The position numbers and the translations under genes are program-made. Positions 1 to 8,783 of a stretch of DNA of 64,000 nt are shown one piece after another. The stretch lies in the NCBI GenBank assembly GCA_017410365.1, contig JAFQQY010000015.1:124001-188000 (forward strand), read 5' to 3'. The notes under the pieces were generated by a model that saw only the letters and a list, made by a program, of their open reading frames with translations, was not told the DNA's origin and searched no databases. Position 1 is the first letter of the stretch. Each line of letters begins with the position of its first letter. This stretch comes from Prevotella sp. (GTDB lineage: Bacteria > Bacteroidota > Bacteroidia > Bacteroidales > Bacteroidaceae).

Positions 1-977
1 TCGCGGTCGCTGAGGTTCCAGAATGTAACGCACTTAACCACATCCTTATGGTTGCGGAACACACGGAACACGCGTGCATACTGGTCGGCAAGATGCTGCT
101 TGATAGAGTCGCTGACAGTCTGACCCTCACGACTGAAGCGCAACTGACCGCCCATCTCCTCGTTGATACGGATGTCGAGCTCGGTAACGTGGATATGGCT
201 GACTACCTGCTTGTAGAGCTTGATGGCATCGTCAACTTCCTTTTCCGTAGGACCGTAGATATTATAGTGGCCCTGCATACCGATACCGTCGATAGGCACA
301 CCGGCAGCCTTCATCTTCTTTACCATCTCAAAGATGCGCTTGCTCTTCACTGGGTCGCACTCGTTATAGTCGTTGTAGAAAAGCAATGCCTTTGAATCGG
401 CCTCACGGGCATACTCGAAAGCCTTGGCAATGAACTCGTCGCCAGCAATCTTGTAGAGCGGTGACTGACGGTATGGGTCGCTGGCGTTGCGGTCGTCGGT
501 GATGGCCTCGTTGACAACGTCCCAGCAATAGATAACATCCTTATAGCGGTTTACTATAGTATGGATATGGTTGCGCATGCGCTTGAAGAAAACCTCCTTG
601 GTTGGGTTGTCCTCATACATCCACTTACCAATCTGACTATGCCACATCAGACAGTGACCACGCAACTTGATACCGTTCTGGCGTGCGAAGTTGGCGATAC
701 GGTCAGCCGATTCCCAATTGAACTCACCTTCGTGCGGTTCGGTTGGTTCGGGCTTCATATCATTCTCTGCTGTCATACTGTTGAACTCCTGTTTTACAAG
801 AGCCGACTGCGAAGCGTTAGTAACATTGCGTTGGTTTACAGCTATGCCAATCATGAAATAATCTTTGTAGGCATCCTTCAGTCCCTGCGCCCAGAGCGGA
901 GTGCTGCTGCATGACACGAGCAAGGCAAGTGCCATCACTCGCAAACGTTCATCGAAACGTGTCTTCAATCTTTTCAT
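1..977 (-). CDS. Endo-1,4-beta-xylanase, GH10 (partial, C-terminus cut by window edge)
   Basis: Secreted GH10 enzyme that cuts internal beta-1,4 bonds of xylan. The frame has no stop before base 1, so only the first 325 residues are seen. A hydrophobic N-terminus with VSC at residues 21-23 could be a lipoprotein signal. GH10 hallmarks are present: GHCLMWHSQ near residue 107, the acid/base Glu in WDVVNEA (about 157) and the nucleophile Glu in HVTELDI (about 267). The ATG at 977 is the first start after a stop and leads straight into the signal sequence. No clear TAnnTTTG promoter is seen just upstream. It is probably a separate paralogue of the next GH10 gene, which has a different architecture. 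Family assignment is firm; substrate detail is inferred. Confidence 0.93.
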   Translation of the reverse strand, partial: MKRLKTRFDERLRVMALALLVSCSSTPLWAQGLKDAYKDYFMIGIAVNQRNVTNASQSALVKQEFNSMTAENDMKPEPTEPHEGEFNWESADRIANFARQNGIKLRGHCLMWHSQIGKWMYEDNPTKEVFFKRMRNHIHTIVNRYKDVIYCWDVVNEAITDDRNASDPYRQSPLYKIAGDEFIAKAFEYAREADSKALLFYNDYNECDPVKSKRIFEMVKKMKAAGVPIDGIGMQGHYNIYGPTEKEVDDAIKLYKQVVSHIHVTELDIRINEEMGGQLRFSREGQTVSDSIKQHLADQYARVFRVFRNHKDVVKCVTFWNLSDR

Positions 978-1052
978 TAATAATAAGTTTTTAGTTATAC
1001 TGATTCTTTAAATTTATACATTTTTAGGTCGCTGCGCTTTCAGGTTATGAGG

Positions 1053-1117
1053 TTCTAGGCAGTTCTAGGCTGTCCTAGGTTTTCCTAGAATTTCTAGATT
1101 TCCTAGATTTTACTAGG
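1053..1117. repeat. Helically phased CTAG repeat, seven copies
   Basis: Seven CTAG tetranucleotides begin at about 1055, 1065, 1075, 1085, 1094, 1103 and 1113, so the period is 9-10 bases. They sit between two GH10 genes, after the stop of the second and before the start of the first. No terminator hairpin with a T-run is seen here. Confidence 0.6.
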
Positions 1118-1121
1118 TCTC

Positions 1122-3659
1122 TTACCTCACAACCTTCTTTCCACCTTTTATATATATACCCGGTTTCAGACTGTTCTCATCAACGCGACAGCCACGGAGG
1201 TCATAGACGGCATTGCTGTCAACCGGTCTTACATGTACAGACTCAATGCCGGTGTCGTTGACGATAGCACGATGACGAAGGGCAGAGCGCACGGCATAGT
1301 AGGCTGGTTTCTTGCCCAGTTCGGCATTGTAGAGCAACGGGTTGGAGTCGCTTCGCCAACTGTCATTGTCCTTCAGTCCCCAAATCACGAGACTCGGACA
1401 GTTGTCGTGGTTGAGTACAATATCCGTAATGACGCGGTAGTTGCGTGCCTGTTCCTCAAGGTCCTTGTCGGATGTTGACGGCACTCCCATGTCAAGTTCG
1501 GTGATGATGCACTTCAATCCAGCATCGCCAAAGCGCTTGATGGTATTGTCGAGTTTCACAGAATCGACCTCACCGATAGAGAAATGGCACTGCAGACCGA
1601 CACCATGGAGGGGTATTCCCGCTTTCTTCAACCGCATGGCGAGGTTATAAAAAGCGGTAGTCTTGGCCTTACCTTGCAGTTCCACTCCGTAGTCATTGAG
1701 AAAAAGCAGCGCATCGGGGTCGGCACGATGGGCATAGACAAAGGCGGAGTCGATATAGTCGTCGCCAATGGCACGCTGCCATACTGTGGCACGCAGGTCG
1801 TAGCCATCAGGGTTGGAGCGTATGCTGGTCTGGTTGTCGTCAAGACATTCGTTAACAACGTCCCACTCAACAACCTTTCCCTTGAAGTGGTTCATAACCT
1901 GATTGATATGATTCCTCAACAGTTCGAGTGCCTCGGCACGCGTCCAGTTCTTGTCGTTCTTCTTGCCGTCGCTTGATACCCATTCTGGCACTTGCTGATG
2001 CCATGCCAGACAGTGGCCACGCACGGTCATCTTGTTGCGCTCGGCAAAGTTGACGAGGTTGTCGGCTGCCCAGAAGTTGAACTCACCCCTTGCCGGTTGC
2101 AGAGCGTCGAACTTCATCTCGTTCTCTGCCACGAGGAGATTGAACTGAGTGCCTATCTCCTTGGTCTCTGAGAGGTTGTCGTTGGTGATGTCGTTCTTCC
2201 ATGTGGAGATGGCGGTTCCTATCAGTTTGCTATTCTTTGCCGCATAACTGCGCAGTGGGGTGCGGTCAGTATTGTCGTTGATGCCATCGTTATAGAAAGG
2301 TCCCATGACGTCTGCCTCATCGCCGCTACCGCTATCGTCATCACCGTCACCCTGCTCATTGTCAGCCAATGAAACAACACGGGCAACAACTTCGTAACCG
2401 CTATCGGTAATGCGCTCGTCGAGGGCAAAGGTGTATTTAGTTGATTTCAAGGCAAACTGCCACTCTCCTGCCTGCGAGGTCTTGCCTGCTGCAGTGAGCA
2501 ACACGAACTCGTCGCCAACCTTCACTGTGGCATCGTCGGCAACGGCAAGTTCTACTACAGGCATATCGGTGCTCTGTGAAAAGTCCTGACGTATGTTATA
2601 GTATTTCACGTTGCCACTGACGGCAAGGCGGTCGTAACTTTCTGCCGATGAAATCTTGAAACGTAAAACAGAAGCCGGACGAACATAAAGGTTAGCCTTC
2701 TGGGTTAACACTGCGTAGTTCTTTATTGCAAGCTCACCTATTGCGTTGTCGCCCGGTTCAATTATACCATAGTTATCTACTGTTCCCGCGATGTTTCCTG
2801 TACCGCCAAGTTGTCCTTTCTCAAACACCAGCACCACGGCATCGGCATCACTTGCCATCGCTCCGGTAGCACCACGCAGTTTCTTCGCCTCTGCCTCTGA
2901 ACGGTCGTTCATTATAAGCATCTTGCCGCCAAGCACACGCAGAGCACCGCTGATGAAGTTGTTGTTGCCTGTGATGCGGTAGGTTCCGTCACCCTCTTTC
3001 AGCAGTCCCACCTTATGAGAAGCACTGAAATCGGGCGGTGCGATGGTTCCTGCCAGTGTTGCATCGGTGCCCATGCAACCTACAAGGAAATAGGAATTTT
3101 GCGTGCCTTTCTTCATATATCCCTGTATGTTTGAGCCAGCCTCGGTGTTCAGTTCTCCGAAGCGGAATCCTCTCGTACCACTCTCGCAGACAATCGTAGC
3201 ACCTTGGTGGAGGAAGACACGGTTGTTCTCCATCATGATGTTCACCTTGCCACTGCCAAGCGAACCCTCAACATCTTCAACGGAGAATGTCTTTCCGCCA
3301 TGAGCCATGACAATACCGTAGAATCCGGCTGACGGACTCTTCTCCTTGTAGGGGTAGATATGAACGTCGCCGGTGTATTTGGTCCAGTTGGGATAACTTG
3401 CACCCTTGGCCGTACCCAGATAGCAACGTTCGCCACCGGCATGCAGATTAAGCGTACCGCGACCTGTGATATATGAATTGAAATATGAATAGCGTGCCAT
3501 CAGCACGTCAATAGTCTTTGACGACGGCATGGAAATGACTGCATCATAGGTCTTGTAGTCCGACGATGTGTTGTTTCCACTGATGTCTATCGTGTCGCGG
3601 GCACCGAATGCCGTAGCCGACAGCATAAGAAACAGAGAATATAACAGTATTCGTTTCAC
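1122..3659 (-). CDS. Multidomain secreted GH10 endo-xylanase with N-terminal beta-helix-like domain
   Basis: GTG start at 3659 gives VKRILLYSLFLML, a good signal peptide, and an 845-residue protein. An in-frame ATG at 3728 lies inside the terminator hairpin of the upstream gene and upstream of the likely promoter, so it is rejected. Residues about 20-430 are Gly/Asn-rich with autotransporter-like strand repeats (NGAL/GTGN-type turns), then an acidic linker (about 433-450). The GH10 domain spans about 460-800, with acid/base Glu604 in EWDVVNEC and nucleophile Glu721 in IITELDM. The last 30 residues (VYDLRG, then PGIYIKGGKKVVR) match a C-terminal motif shared by several secreted proteins in this window, possibly a surface-sorting signal. 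Xylanase activity is well supported; the N-terminal domain may bind polysaccharide (inference). Confidence 0.92.
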   Translation of the reverse strand: MKRILLYSLFLMLSATAFGARDTIDISGNNTSSDYKTYDAVISMPSSKTIDVLMARYSYFNSYITGRGTLNLHAGGERCYLGTAKGASYPNWTKYTGDVHIYPYKEKSPSAGFYGIVMAHGGKTFSVEDVEGSLGSGKVNIMMENNRVFLHQGATIVCESGTRGFRFGELNTEAGSNIQGYMKKGTQNSYFLVGCMGTDATLAGTIAPPDFSASHKVGLLKEGDGTYRITGNNNFISGALRVLGGKMLIMNDRSEAEAKKLRGATGAMASDADAVVLVFEKGQLGGTGNIAGTVDNYGIIEPGDNAIGELAIKNYAVLTQKANLYVRPASVLRFKISSAESYDRLAVSGNVKYYNIRQDFSQSTDMPVVELAVADDATVKVGDEFVLLTAAGKTSQAGEWQFALKSTKYTFALDERITDSGYEVVARVVSLADNEQGDGDDDSGSGDEADVMGPFYNDGINDNTDRTPLRSYAAKNSKLIGTAISTWKNDITNDNLSETKEIGTQFNLLVAENEMKFDALQPARGEFNFWAADNLVNFAERNKMTVRGHCLAWHQQVPEWVSSDGKKNDKNWTRAEALELLRNHINQVMNHFKGKVVEWDVVNECLDDNQTSIRSNPDGYDLRATVWQRAIGDDYIDSAFVYAHRADPDALLFLNDYGVELQGKAKTTAFYNLAMRLKKAGIPLHGVGLQCHFSIGEVDSVKLDNTIKRFGDAGLKCIITELDMGVPSTSDKDLEEQARNYRVITDIVLNHDNCPSLVIWGLKDNDSWRSDSNPLLYNAELGKKPAYYAVRSALRHRAIVNDTGIESVHVRPVDSNAVYDLRGCRVDENSLKPGIYIKGGKKVVR

Positions 3660-3679
3660 AATTCTTTTATTTTTGTTTG

Positions 3680-3687
3680 CAAAAATA
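3680..3687 (-). promoter_or_regulatory. Bacteroidetes -7 element for the GH10 gene
   Basis: TATTTTTG on the minus strand matches TAnnTTTG, 20 bases before the GTG start at 3659. It supports the GTG start because the upstream ATG would lie ahead of the promoter. Confidence 0.5.
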
Positions 3688-3689
3688 GC

Positions 3690-3728
3690 AAAAAAATGCG
3701 ACACGCTATATAAAATAACGTGTCGCAT
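3690..3728 (-). terminator. Intrinsic terminator of the GH95 gene
   Basis: Perfect 10-bp stem (ATGCGACACG with CGTGTCGCAT; arms 3696-3705 and 3719-3728), 13-base loop, then seven T on the minus strand. It begins 15 bases after the GH95 stop. Confidence 0.88.
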
Positions 3729-3743
3729 ACTTTTCTATTTGTA

Positions 3744-6191
3744 TCATAACCTCACAACCTCATACCTCTTTCCCGCCTGAGTCACAATATCGTACTCATA
3801 AACCTTGCGCAGTGGGAGATGCTTGAAGTCTTTGAGTTCGGATGACTGCAACGGCGACTTCACTTCGGCTGACTGCAACAGGATGTTGTCGCACTTGCCT
3901 TTTGCAGGCACAAGCCCTTTGCCTTTCAACTCCACATACGAGCGCAAGCGGAGTGTGCCTCCGATATCAGACTTGATAACGGCAGATTGCAGGTTGCCAT
4001 CGCTCCACTTCATGCTTACCTCAAAACCGCCACGAGTGCGCAGTCCGCTCACCTCACCCTGATGCCAGTCGTCTGGCAATGCAGGCAACAGGTGGACAGC
4101 TCCGTCGTGACTCTGGACAAGCATCTCGCAGACACCTGCCGAGCAACCGAAGTTACCGTCTATCTGGAACGGCGGATGGGCATCGAAGAGGTTTGGATAT
4201 GTTCTGCCCTCTGGATACTGACCAGCCTTGCTGTCTTCTGGCAGCAGATGGAGCATGTTCTTTATAATCTTGTAGGCATGGTTGCCGTCGAGCATTCGTG
4301 CCCAGAAATTTATCTTCCAACCAAGACTCCAGCCCGTTGCCATGTCGCCACGCTGGCGCAATGTGTTGGCAGAGGCGGTGAAGAGTTCGGGATGGGTATA
4401 TGGCGAAATCTGGTTTGACGGATACAGTCCGTAGAGATGTGATATGTGACGGTGCTCGTCGCGTGGATTGTCGGCATCGATGAGCCATTCCTGCAACTGA
4501 CCGTGACGACCTATCTGCATTGGCGGCAACTGGTTGAGCGCCTTACGCAGGCGGTCTTCGTATGCCTTGTCGTTCTTTCCGAGTATCTCAGATGCCTTCA
4601 GTGCCTGTGTCAGCACGTCGAAGACAATCTGGTTGTCCATAGTCGAACCGGCGGTAACGGTTGTCCCCTTGCCCTGCGGACCATGCTCTGGCGATACCGT
4701 TGGAACGGTCATCAGCCAACCGTACTGCGGATGCACCTGCATATAGTCAAGCAGGAAGTCGGCGGCACCCTTCAGCACATCGTAGTTGTCGGCAAGAAAG
4801 TTCTTGTCGCCAGTATAGAGATAGTGCTGCCAGATATGTGTGGTAAGCCACGAACCGCCAGTAGGGAACATTCCCCATGTCGCTCCGTCTATCGGTCCTG
4901 CCACTCGCCATAGGTCAGTATTGTGATGAGCCACCCATCCGCCGCAACCATACATCTGCCGCGCTGTCTTCTTTCCTGTATTGCTCAGGTCGCGAATCAT
5001 CGAGAAGAGCGGTTGCTGTGTTTCCATAAGGTTGCCCGGCAATGCGGGCCAGTAGTTCATCTCGGCATTGATATTGATGGTGTATTTTGAATCCCATGGA
5101 GCATTGCGCTTGTCATTCCATACGCCTTGGAGGTTGGCAGGCTGACCGCCTGGCTGAGATGAGGAGATGAGCAGGTATCTGCCGTACTGCATCATCAGCG
5201 AAACCATGTCAATGTCCTTGCCGCTGGCGAATGATTCGAGTCGCTTGTCGGTCTGCAAGCCTGAGTTTTCCGACTTCGGCAATGTAAGTGTCACACGGTT
5301 GTACTGCTCTTGATATTTTGCCAGATGGCGTTTCAGCAGTTTCTTATAGTTCATCTGCTCGGCAAGGGCAAGACGTCGGTTGTTTTTCGCTGCAGCCGAA
5401 CCGCTTATGTCGTGGTAGTTAATGAAGTTGGTGGCAGCCGACAGATACAGCGTGGCTTCGGTAGCACCGGTAATGGTGATATTATTGTCGGAGGTCTTCA
5501 CGCTTCCGTTGGTCTTTACGTCAACAACACATTCTGCTTTCAGTCCTGCCTTGATGCCTTCCTGTTCAACGCCGTTTACAGTAGCCACGAGTCTTGGGGT
5601 GCCGTTGTTGGTTGTGGCAACGGTATATGCCAACTGACTGTCATAAGAAATGTTGAAAGACAAGGCACCTTTCTTTCCTGCCTTGATATTTATCACTATC
5701 ACACTGTCTGCAAGCGAAGCAAATACCGTTCTCTCATATCTTATACCTTTATATATATATGAGGTGGTGGCGGTGGCTGTAGCAAGGTTCAGCGCTCGCT
5801 CATAGCCGGTCACATCTTTATGCCCAAGATTGAGCTTCAGATAACCCATCGGCAAATAGCGCATGCCATGAGGACCTTTCACAAAATGCTTGTCAATAAG
5901 TCCGTGGGCATCTTTCTCCTTGCCTGAGAAAATGAGGTCGCGCACCTCTTGCAGATGAGCAAGAGACTCCTTGCTGTCGTTGTTGTGGGGCGAACCCGAC
6001 CAGAAGGTTTCTTCGTTGAGTTGTATCACTTCGGTATCAGTACCGCCATAGACCATTGCTCCGAGAGTGGAGTTGCCTACGGGTAATGCCTCCAACCAAT
6101 GAGTTGCCGGTTGCGAGTACCACAGTCTGTGGTCTTGAGCATTCAATGCCACAAGCGGCATCAGAGCTATCAGAAATAATAATTTTCGCAT
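3744..6191 (-). CDS. GH95 alpha-L-fucosidase / alpha-L-galactosidase
   Basis: An 815-residue secreted glycosidase with signal peptide [19 protein letters not shown]. The N-terminal beta domain opens with [18 protein letters not shown], typical of GH95. Conserved active-site stretches follow: [11 protein letters not shown] (catalytic Asn pair), [19 protein letters not shown] (general acid Glu region) and [11 protein letters not shown] (Asp). GH95 removes terminal alpha-L-fucose or alpha-L-galactose. In xylan loci of Bacteroides a GH95 alpha-L-galactosidase acts on complex cereal xylan, and the neighbouring GH10, GH43 and GH127 genes favour that role here (inference). It is transcribed alone: own -7 element upstream and a strong terminator downstream. 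Confidence 0.92.
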   Translation of the reverse strand: MRKLLFLIALMPLVALNAQDHRLWYSQPATHWLEALPVGNSTLGAMVYGGTDTEVIQLNEETFWSGSPHNNDSKESLAHLQEVRDLIFSGKEKDAHGLIDKHFVKGPHGMRYLPMGYLKLNLGHKDVTGYERALNLATATATTSYIYKGIRYERTVFASLADSVIVINIKAGKKGALSFNISYDSQLAYTVATTNNGTPRLVATVNGVEQEGIKAGLKAECVVDVKTNGSVKTSDNNITITGATEATLYLSAATNFINYHDISGSAAAKNNRRLALAEQMNYKKLLKRHLAKYQEQYNRVTLTLPKSENSGLQTDKRLESFASGKDIDMVSLMMQYGRYLLISSSQPGGQPANLQGVWNDKRNAPWDSKYTININAEMNYWPALPGNLMETQQPLFSMIRDLSNTGKKTARQMYGCGGWVAHHNTDLWRVAGPIDGATWGMFPTGGSWLTTHIWQHYLYTGDKNFLADNYDVLKGAADFLLDYMQVHPQYGWLMTVPTVSPEHGPQGKGTTVTAGSTMDNQIVFDVLTQALKASEILGKNDKAYEDRLRKALNQLPPMQIGRHGQLQEWLIDADNPRDEHRHISHLYGLYPSNQISPYTHPELFTASANTLRQRGDMATGWSLGWKINFWARMLDGNHAYKIIKNMLHLLPEDSKAGQYPEGRTYPNLFDAHPPFQIDGNFGCSAGVCEMLVQSHDGAVHLLPALPDDWHQGEVSGLRTRGGFEVSMKWSDGNLQSAVIKSDIGGTLRLRSYVELKGKGLVPAKGKCDNILLQSAEVKSPLQSSELKDFKHLPLRKVYEYDIVTQAGKRYEVVRL

Positions 6192-6211
6192 AGATTAATG
6201 TATTTTATTTG

Positions 6212-6219
6212 CAAAGATA
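6212..6219 (-). promoter_or_regulatory. -7 element for the GH95 gene
   Basis: TATCTTTG on the minus strand, 20 bases before the start codon at 6191, matches TAnnTTTG. No convincing TTTG box 19-21 bases further upstream. Confidence 0.5.
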
Positions 6220-6303
6220 AGAAAAAAATGCAAGTTTCATGCTTTTGTTATGTAGCACTTTCTTTATAATCTGTATCATTGGGGTGTTTAGCAAAGGATT
6301 AAA

Positions 6304-6335
6304 TTTGGTTTTCTCCTTTTTTTTCCGTTTCTTTG
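6304..6335 (+). promoter_or_regulatory. Promoter for the GH127/GH146 gene
   Basis: TTTG at 6304-6307, 20 bases, then TTTCTTTG at 6328-6335, a one-mismatch version of the Bacteroidetes promoter. It lies 32 bases before the ATG at 6368, in the divergent region shared with GH95. Confidence 0.5.
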
Positions 6336-6367
6336 CATTTAAGAAAAATCAATAACTAAATAGAAAT

Positions 6368-8671
6368 ATGAAGAAATTACTTTCCGTAATGGTGCTGGCG
6401 GCATGCACGCTGACAGTTCCGGCACAACTGAAACAGAAGATTCAGACATTCCCAATCAGTAGCGTACGACTGGGCGACAGTCAGTTTTACAGATACCAAC
6501 AGGCAGACATCAACTATCTGATGGGACTGAATGCCGACCGCTTGCTTGCTCCGTATCTGAAGGAGGCTGGACTGAAACCGAAGGCTGACAACTACACCAA
6601 TTGGGAGAATACGGGTCTCGACGGACATATCGGCGGACACTATCTCTCGGCTTTGGCTTATATGTATGCGGCCACTGGCAACAAGGAGATAGAACGCAGA
6701 ATGGACTACTACCTTAGCGAACTGAAACGCTGTCAGGATGCACGCACCGACGGCTACCTGGGCGGTGTGAGCAACGGCAACAAGATTTGGCAAGAGATAG
6801 CAGAGGGCAAAATCAACGCTTCATCGTTCGGACTCAATGGAGGATGGGTGCCTCTCTATAACATACATAAGATTTATGCCGGTCTGCGCGATGCATGGCT
6901 GATTGCTGGCAGAGAGGATGCGAAGCTGATGCTTGTGAAACTTACTGACTGGATGATAAAGGAGGTAAGCCAGCTAAGTGACGAGCAGATACAGCAGATG
7001 CTGCGCAGCGAGCACGGAGGACTGAACGAGACGTTTGCCGATGTGGCTGAGATAACTGGCGACAAGAAGTATCTGAAACTGGCACATCAGTTCAGTGACC
7101 AGCAGATGCTGCAACCACTACTCAAGGGTGAGGACAACCTAACAGGCAAGCATGCGAACACACAGATACCGAAGGTTATCGGTTACAAGCGCATTGCCGA
7201 CCTTGAGGGACGTGCCGACTGGGACCGTGCCGCCGCTTTCTTCTGGGAGGTGGTTATCGGACAGCGCAGTGTTTCCATCGGCGGAAACTCTATGCGCGAG
7301 CATTTCAATCCTACAAACGACTTCAGCGGACTACTGGCAAGTGAGCAGGGACCAGAGAGCTGTAACACTTACAACATGTTGCGACTGACGAAGATGCTTT
7401 ATCAGACATCGGCAGACAAGGACTATATAGACTACTATGAGCGTGCACTCTACAATCATATCCTATCGATTGTTAACCCTGTGCAGGGCGGTTTTGTGTA
7501 TTTCACCCCTATGCGCTCTGGTCACTATCGTGTTTACTCTCAGCCACAGACAAGCATGTGGTGCTGCGTGGGTACGGGCATTGAGAATCCGGCACGCTAC
7601 GGCGAAATGATATATGCTCACGAGGGCAACGACCTCATCGTGAACCTCTTCATTCCGTCAACACTGACATGGGGTGACATCACAGTGAAGCAGGAGAACC
7701 GCTTCCCGCAACAGCCTTCAACTGACATATCTCTGTCGCTGAAGAAGGCGAAGAAGTTTGCCGTAAAGATTCGCCAACCATGGTGGTGCAACGACATGAA
7801 GGTTAGCGTGAACGGCGAACCTGTTACTGCCAAGGCTGAGGGCGGCAACTTGGTAGTTAGCCGCAAATGGCAGGACGGCGACCGCCTGCATGTGGATATG
7901 CCAATGCACCTCACTGCCATAACAACACCTGACGGCAAACCGCAATATTCGTTCCTCTACGGTCCGATAGTGCTGGCAGCAAAGACTGGCACGGAGCGTC
8001 AGGACGGAATGTATGCTGACGACAGCCGTGGCGGACATATTGCCAACGGTCCTCAGATTCCGCTGAACCAGATGCCGGCAATAATCGGCGACTCAGCAAC
8101 ATTGCTCAGTCATCTTAAACCTGCCAACAGACCAATGCACTTCCGTCTCACCGGTGTGACACTGCCACAGTTTGAGGGCATGACACTGCAACCGTTCTAC
8201 GAACTCTACGAGTGTCGCTATCAGATTTATTTCCCTCTTTATTCTGAAGCACAGTGGAACGAACAGAAGCAGCGTCTGGCAGCGGAAGAGAAGGCTCGCA
8301 TGGAACTGGAACAGCAGACCACAGACAAGGTGTATTGCGGTGAGCAGCAGTCGGAAAGCGACCACTTCTTCTCTCAGCAGAACAGTTGGAACGGTGCCGA
8401 CGGCGGCATCCACTGGCGACGCACACGTCAGGCATTCAGTTATCAGATGAAGACCGACGGGGCACGCACTCTGCGCATAAAGGGATTTGGCGACCGCGAG
8501 CGATTCAGCGTAAGCATCGGCGACAAGCAGTTGGGCACTCACAGCCTAAACCGCCAAGGCGTGGCCATCATCGAACTGCCAGAGGGCATCGCCTCACCGG
8601 CAACAGTAACCATCATGCCTGAGCAGAACCGACAGACACCACGCATCAGCGAGATTAGGTTATGTAAGTAA
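6368..8671 (+). CDS. Beta-L-arabinofuranosidase, GH127/GH146 (DUF1680) family
   Basis: A 767-residue secreted enzyme with signal peptide MKKLLSVMVLAACTLTVPAQ. The family is a zinc-dependent cysteine glycosidase. The metal/nucleophile set is visible as Glu330-x-Cys332 (GPESCNTYN) and Cys399-Cys400 (MWCCVGTG). The alpha/alpha barrel spans about 30-440; C-terminal beta domains follow, including MKVSVNGEPV. It releases beta-L-arabinofuranose from plant glycans. It is the only plus-strand gene of the left carbohydrate block and diverges from GH95. GH127 and GH146 cannot be separated by eye. A shared bidirectional terminator follows. Confidence 0.88.
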   Translation: MKKLLSVMVLAACTLTVPAQLKQKIQTFPISSVRLGDSQFYRYQQADINYLMGLNADRLLAPYLKEAGLKPKADNYTNWENTGLDGHIGGHYLSALAYMYAATGNKEIERRMDYYLSELKRCQDARTDGYLGGVSNGNKIWQEIAEGKINASSFGLNGGWVPLYNIHKIYAGLRDAWLIAGREDAKLMLVKLTDWMIKEVSQLSDEQIQQMLRSEHGGLNETFADVAEITGDKKYLKLAHQFSDQQMLQPLLKGEDNLTGKHANTQIPKVIGYKRIADLEGRADWDRAAAFFWEVVIGQRSVSIGGNSMREHFNPTNDFSGLLASEQGPESCNTYNMLRLTKMLYQTSADKDYIDYYERALYNHILSIVNPVQGGFVYFTPMRSGHYRVYSQPQTSMWCCVGTGIENPARYGEMIYAHEGNDLIVNLFIPSTLTWGDITVKQENRFPQQPSTDISLSLKKAKKFAVKIRQPWWCNDMKVSVNGEPVTAKAEGGNLVVSRKWQDGDRLHVDMPMHLTAITTPDGKPQYSFLYGPIVLAAKTGTERQDGMYADDSRGGHIANGPQIPLNQMPAIIGDSATLLSHLKPANRPMHFRLTGVTLPQFEGMTLQPFYELYECRYQIYFPLYSEAQWNEQKQRLAAEEKARMELEQQTTDKVYCGEQQSESDHFFSQQNSWNGADGGIHWRRTRQAFSYQMKTDGARTLRIKGFGDRERFSVSIGDKQLGTHSLNRQGVAIIELPEGIASPATVTIMPEQNRQTPRISEIRLCK

Positions 8672-8683
8672 TACCTCTCCTAA

Positions 8684-8700
8684 CCTCCCCAAAGGGGAGG
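8684..8700. repeat. Short GC-rich palindrome, REP-like
   Basis: CCTCCCC AAA GGGGAGG, a perfect 7-bp stem just after the GH127 gene. A similar element lies at 43135-43165, and both are followed by a GGTGA-type flank. Confidence 0.55.
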
Positions 8701-8715
8701 AATTGGTGATATAAG

Positions 8716-8755
8716 AAAAAGGAGATAAAGGGCAATTGTCCTCTATCTCCTTTTT
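8716..8755. terminator. Bidirectional intrinsic terminator
   Basis: Arms AAAAAGGAGATA (8716-8727) and TATCTCCTTTTT (8744-8755) form a 12-bp stem with T-runs on both strands. It separates the plus-strand GH127 gene from the minus-strand alcohol dehydrogenase. Confidence 0.88.
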
Positions 8756-8783
8756 CATTCTTCTATCTTCTTTTATCTCCGCA

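Noticed and set aside
4446-4913. 155-residue plus-strand frame
   Set aside because: Antisense to GH95; composition is that of a shadow frame.
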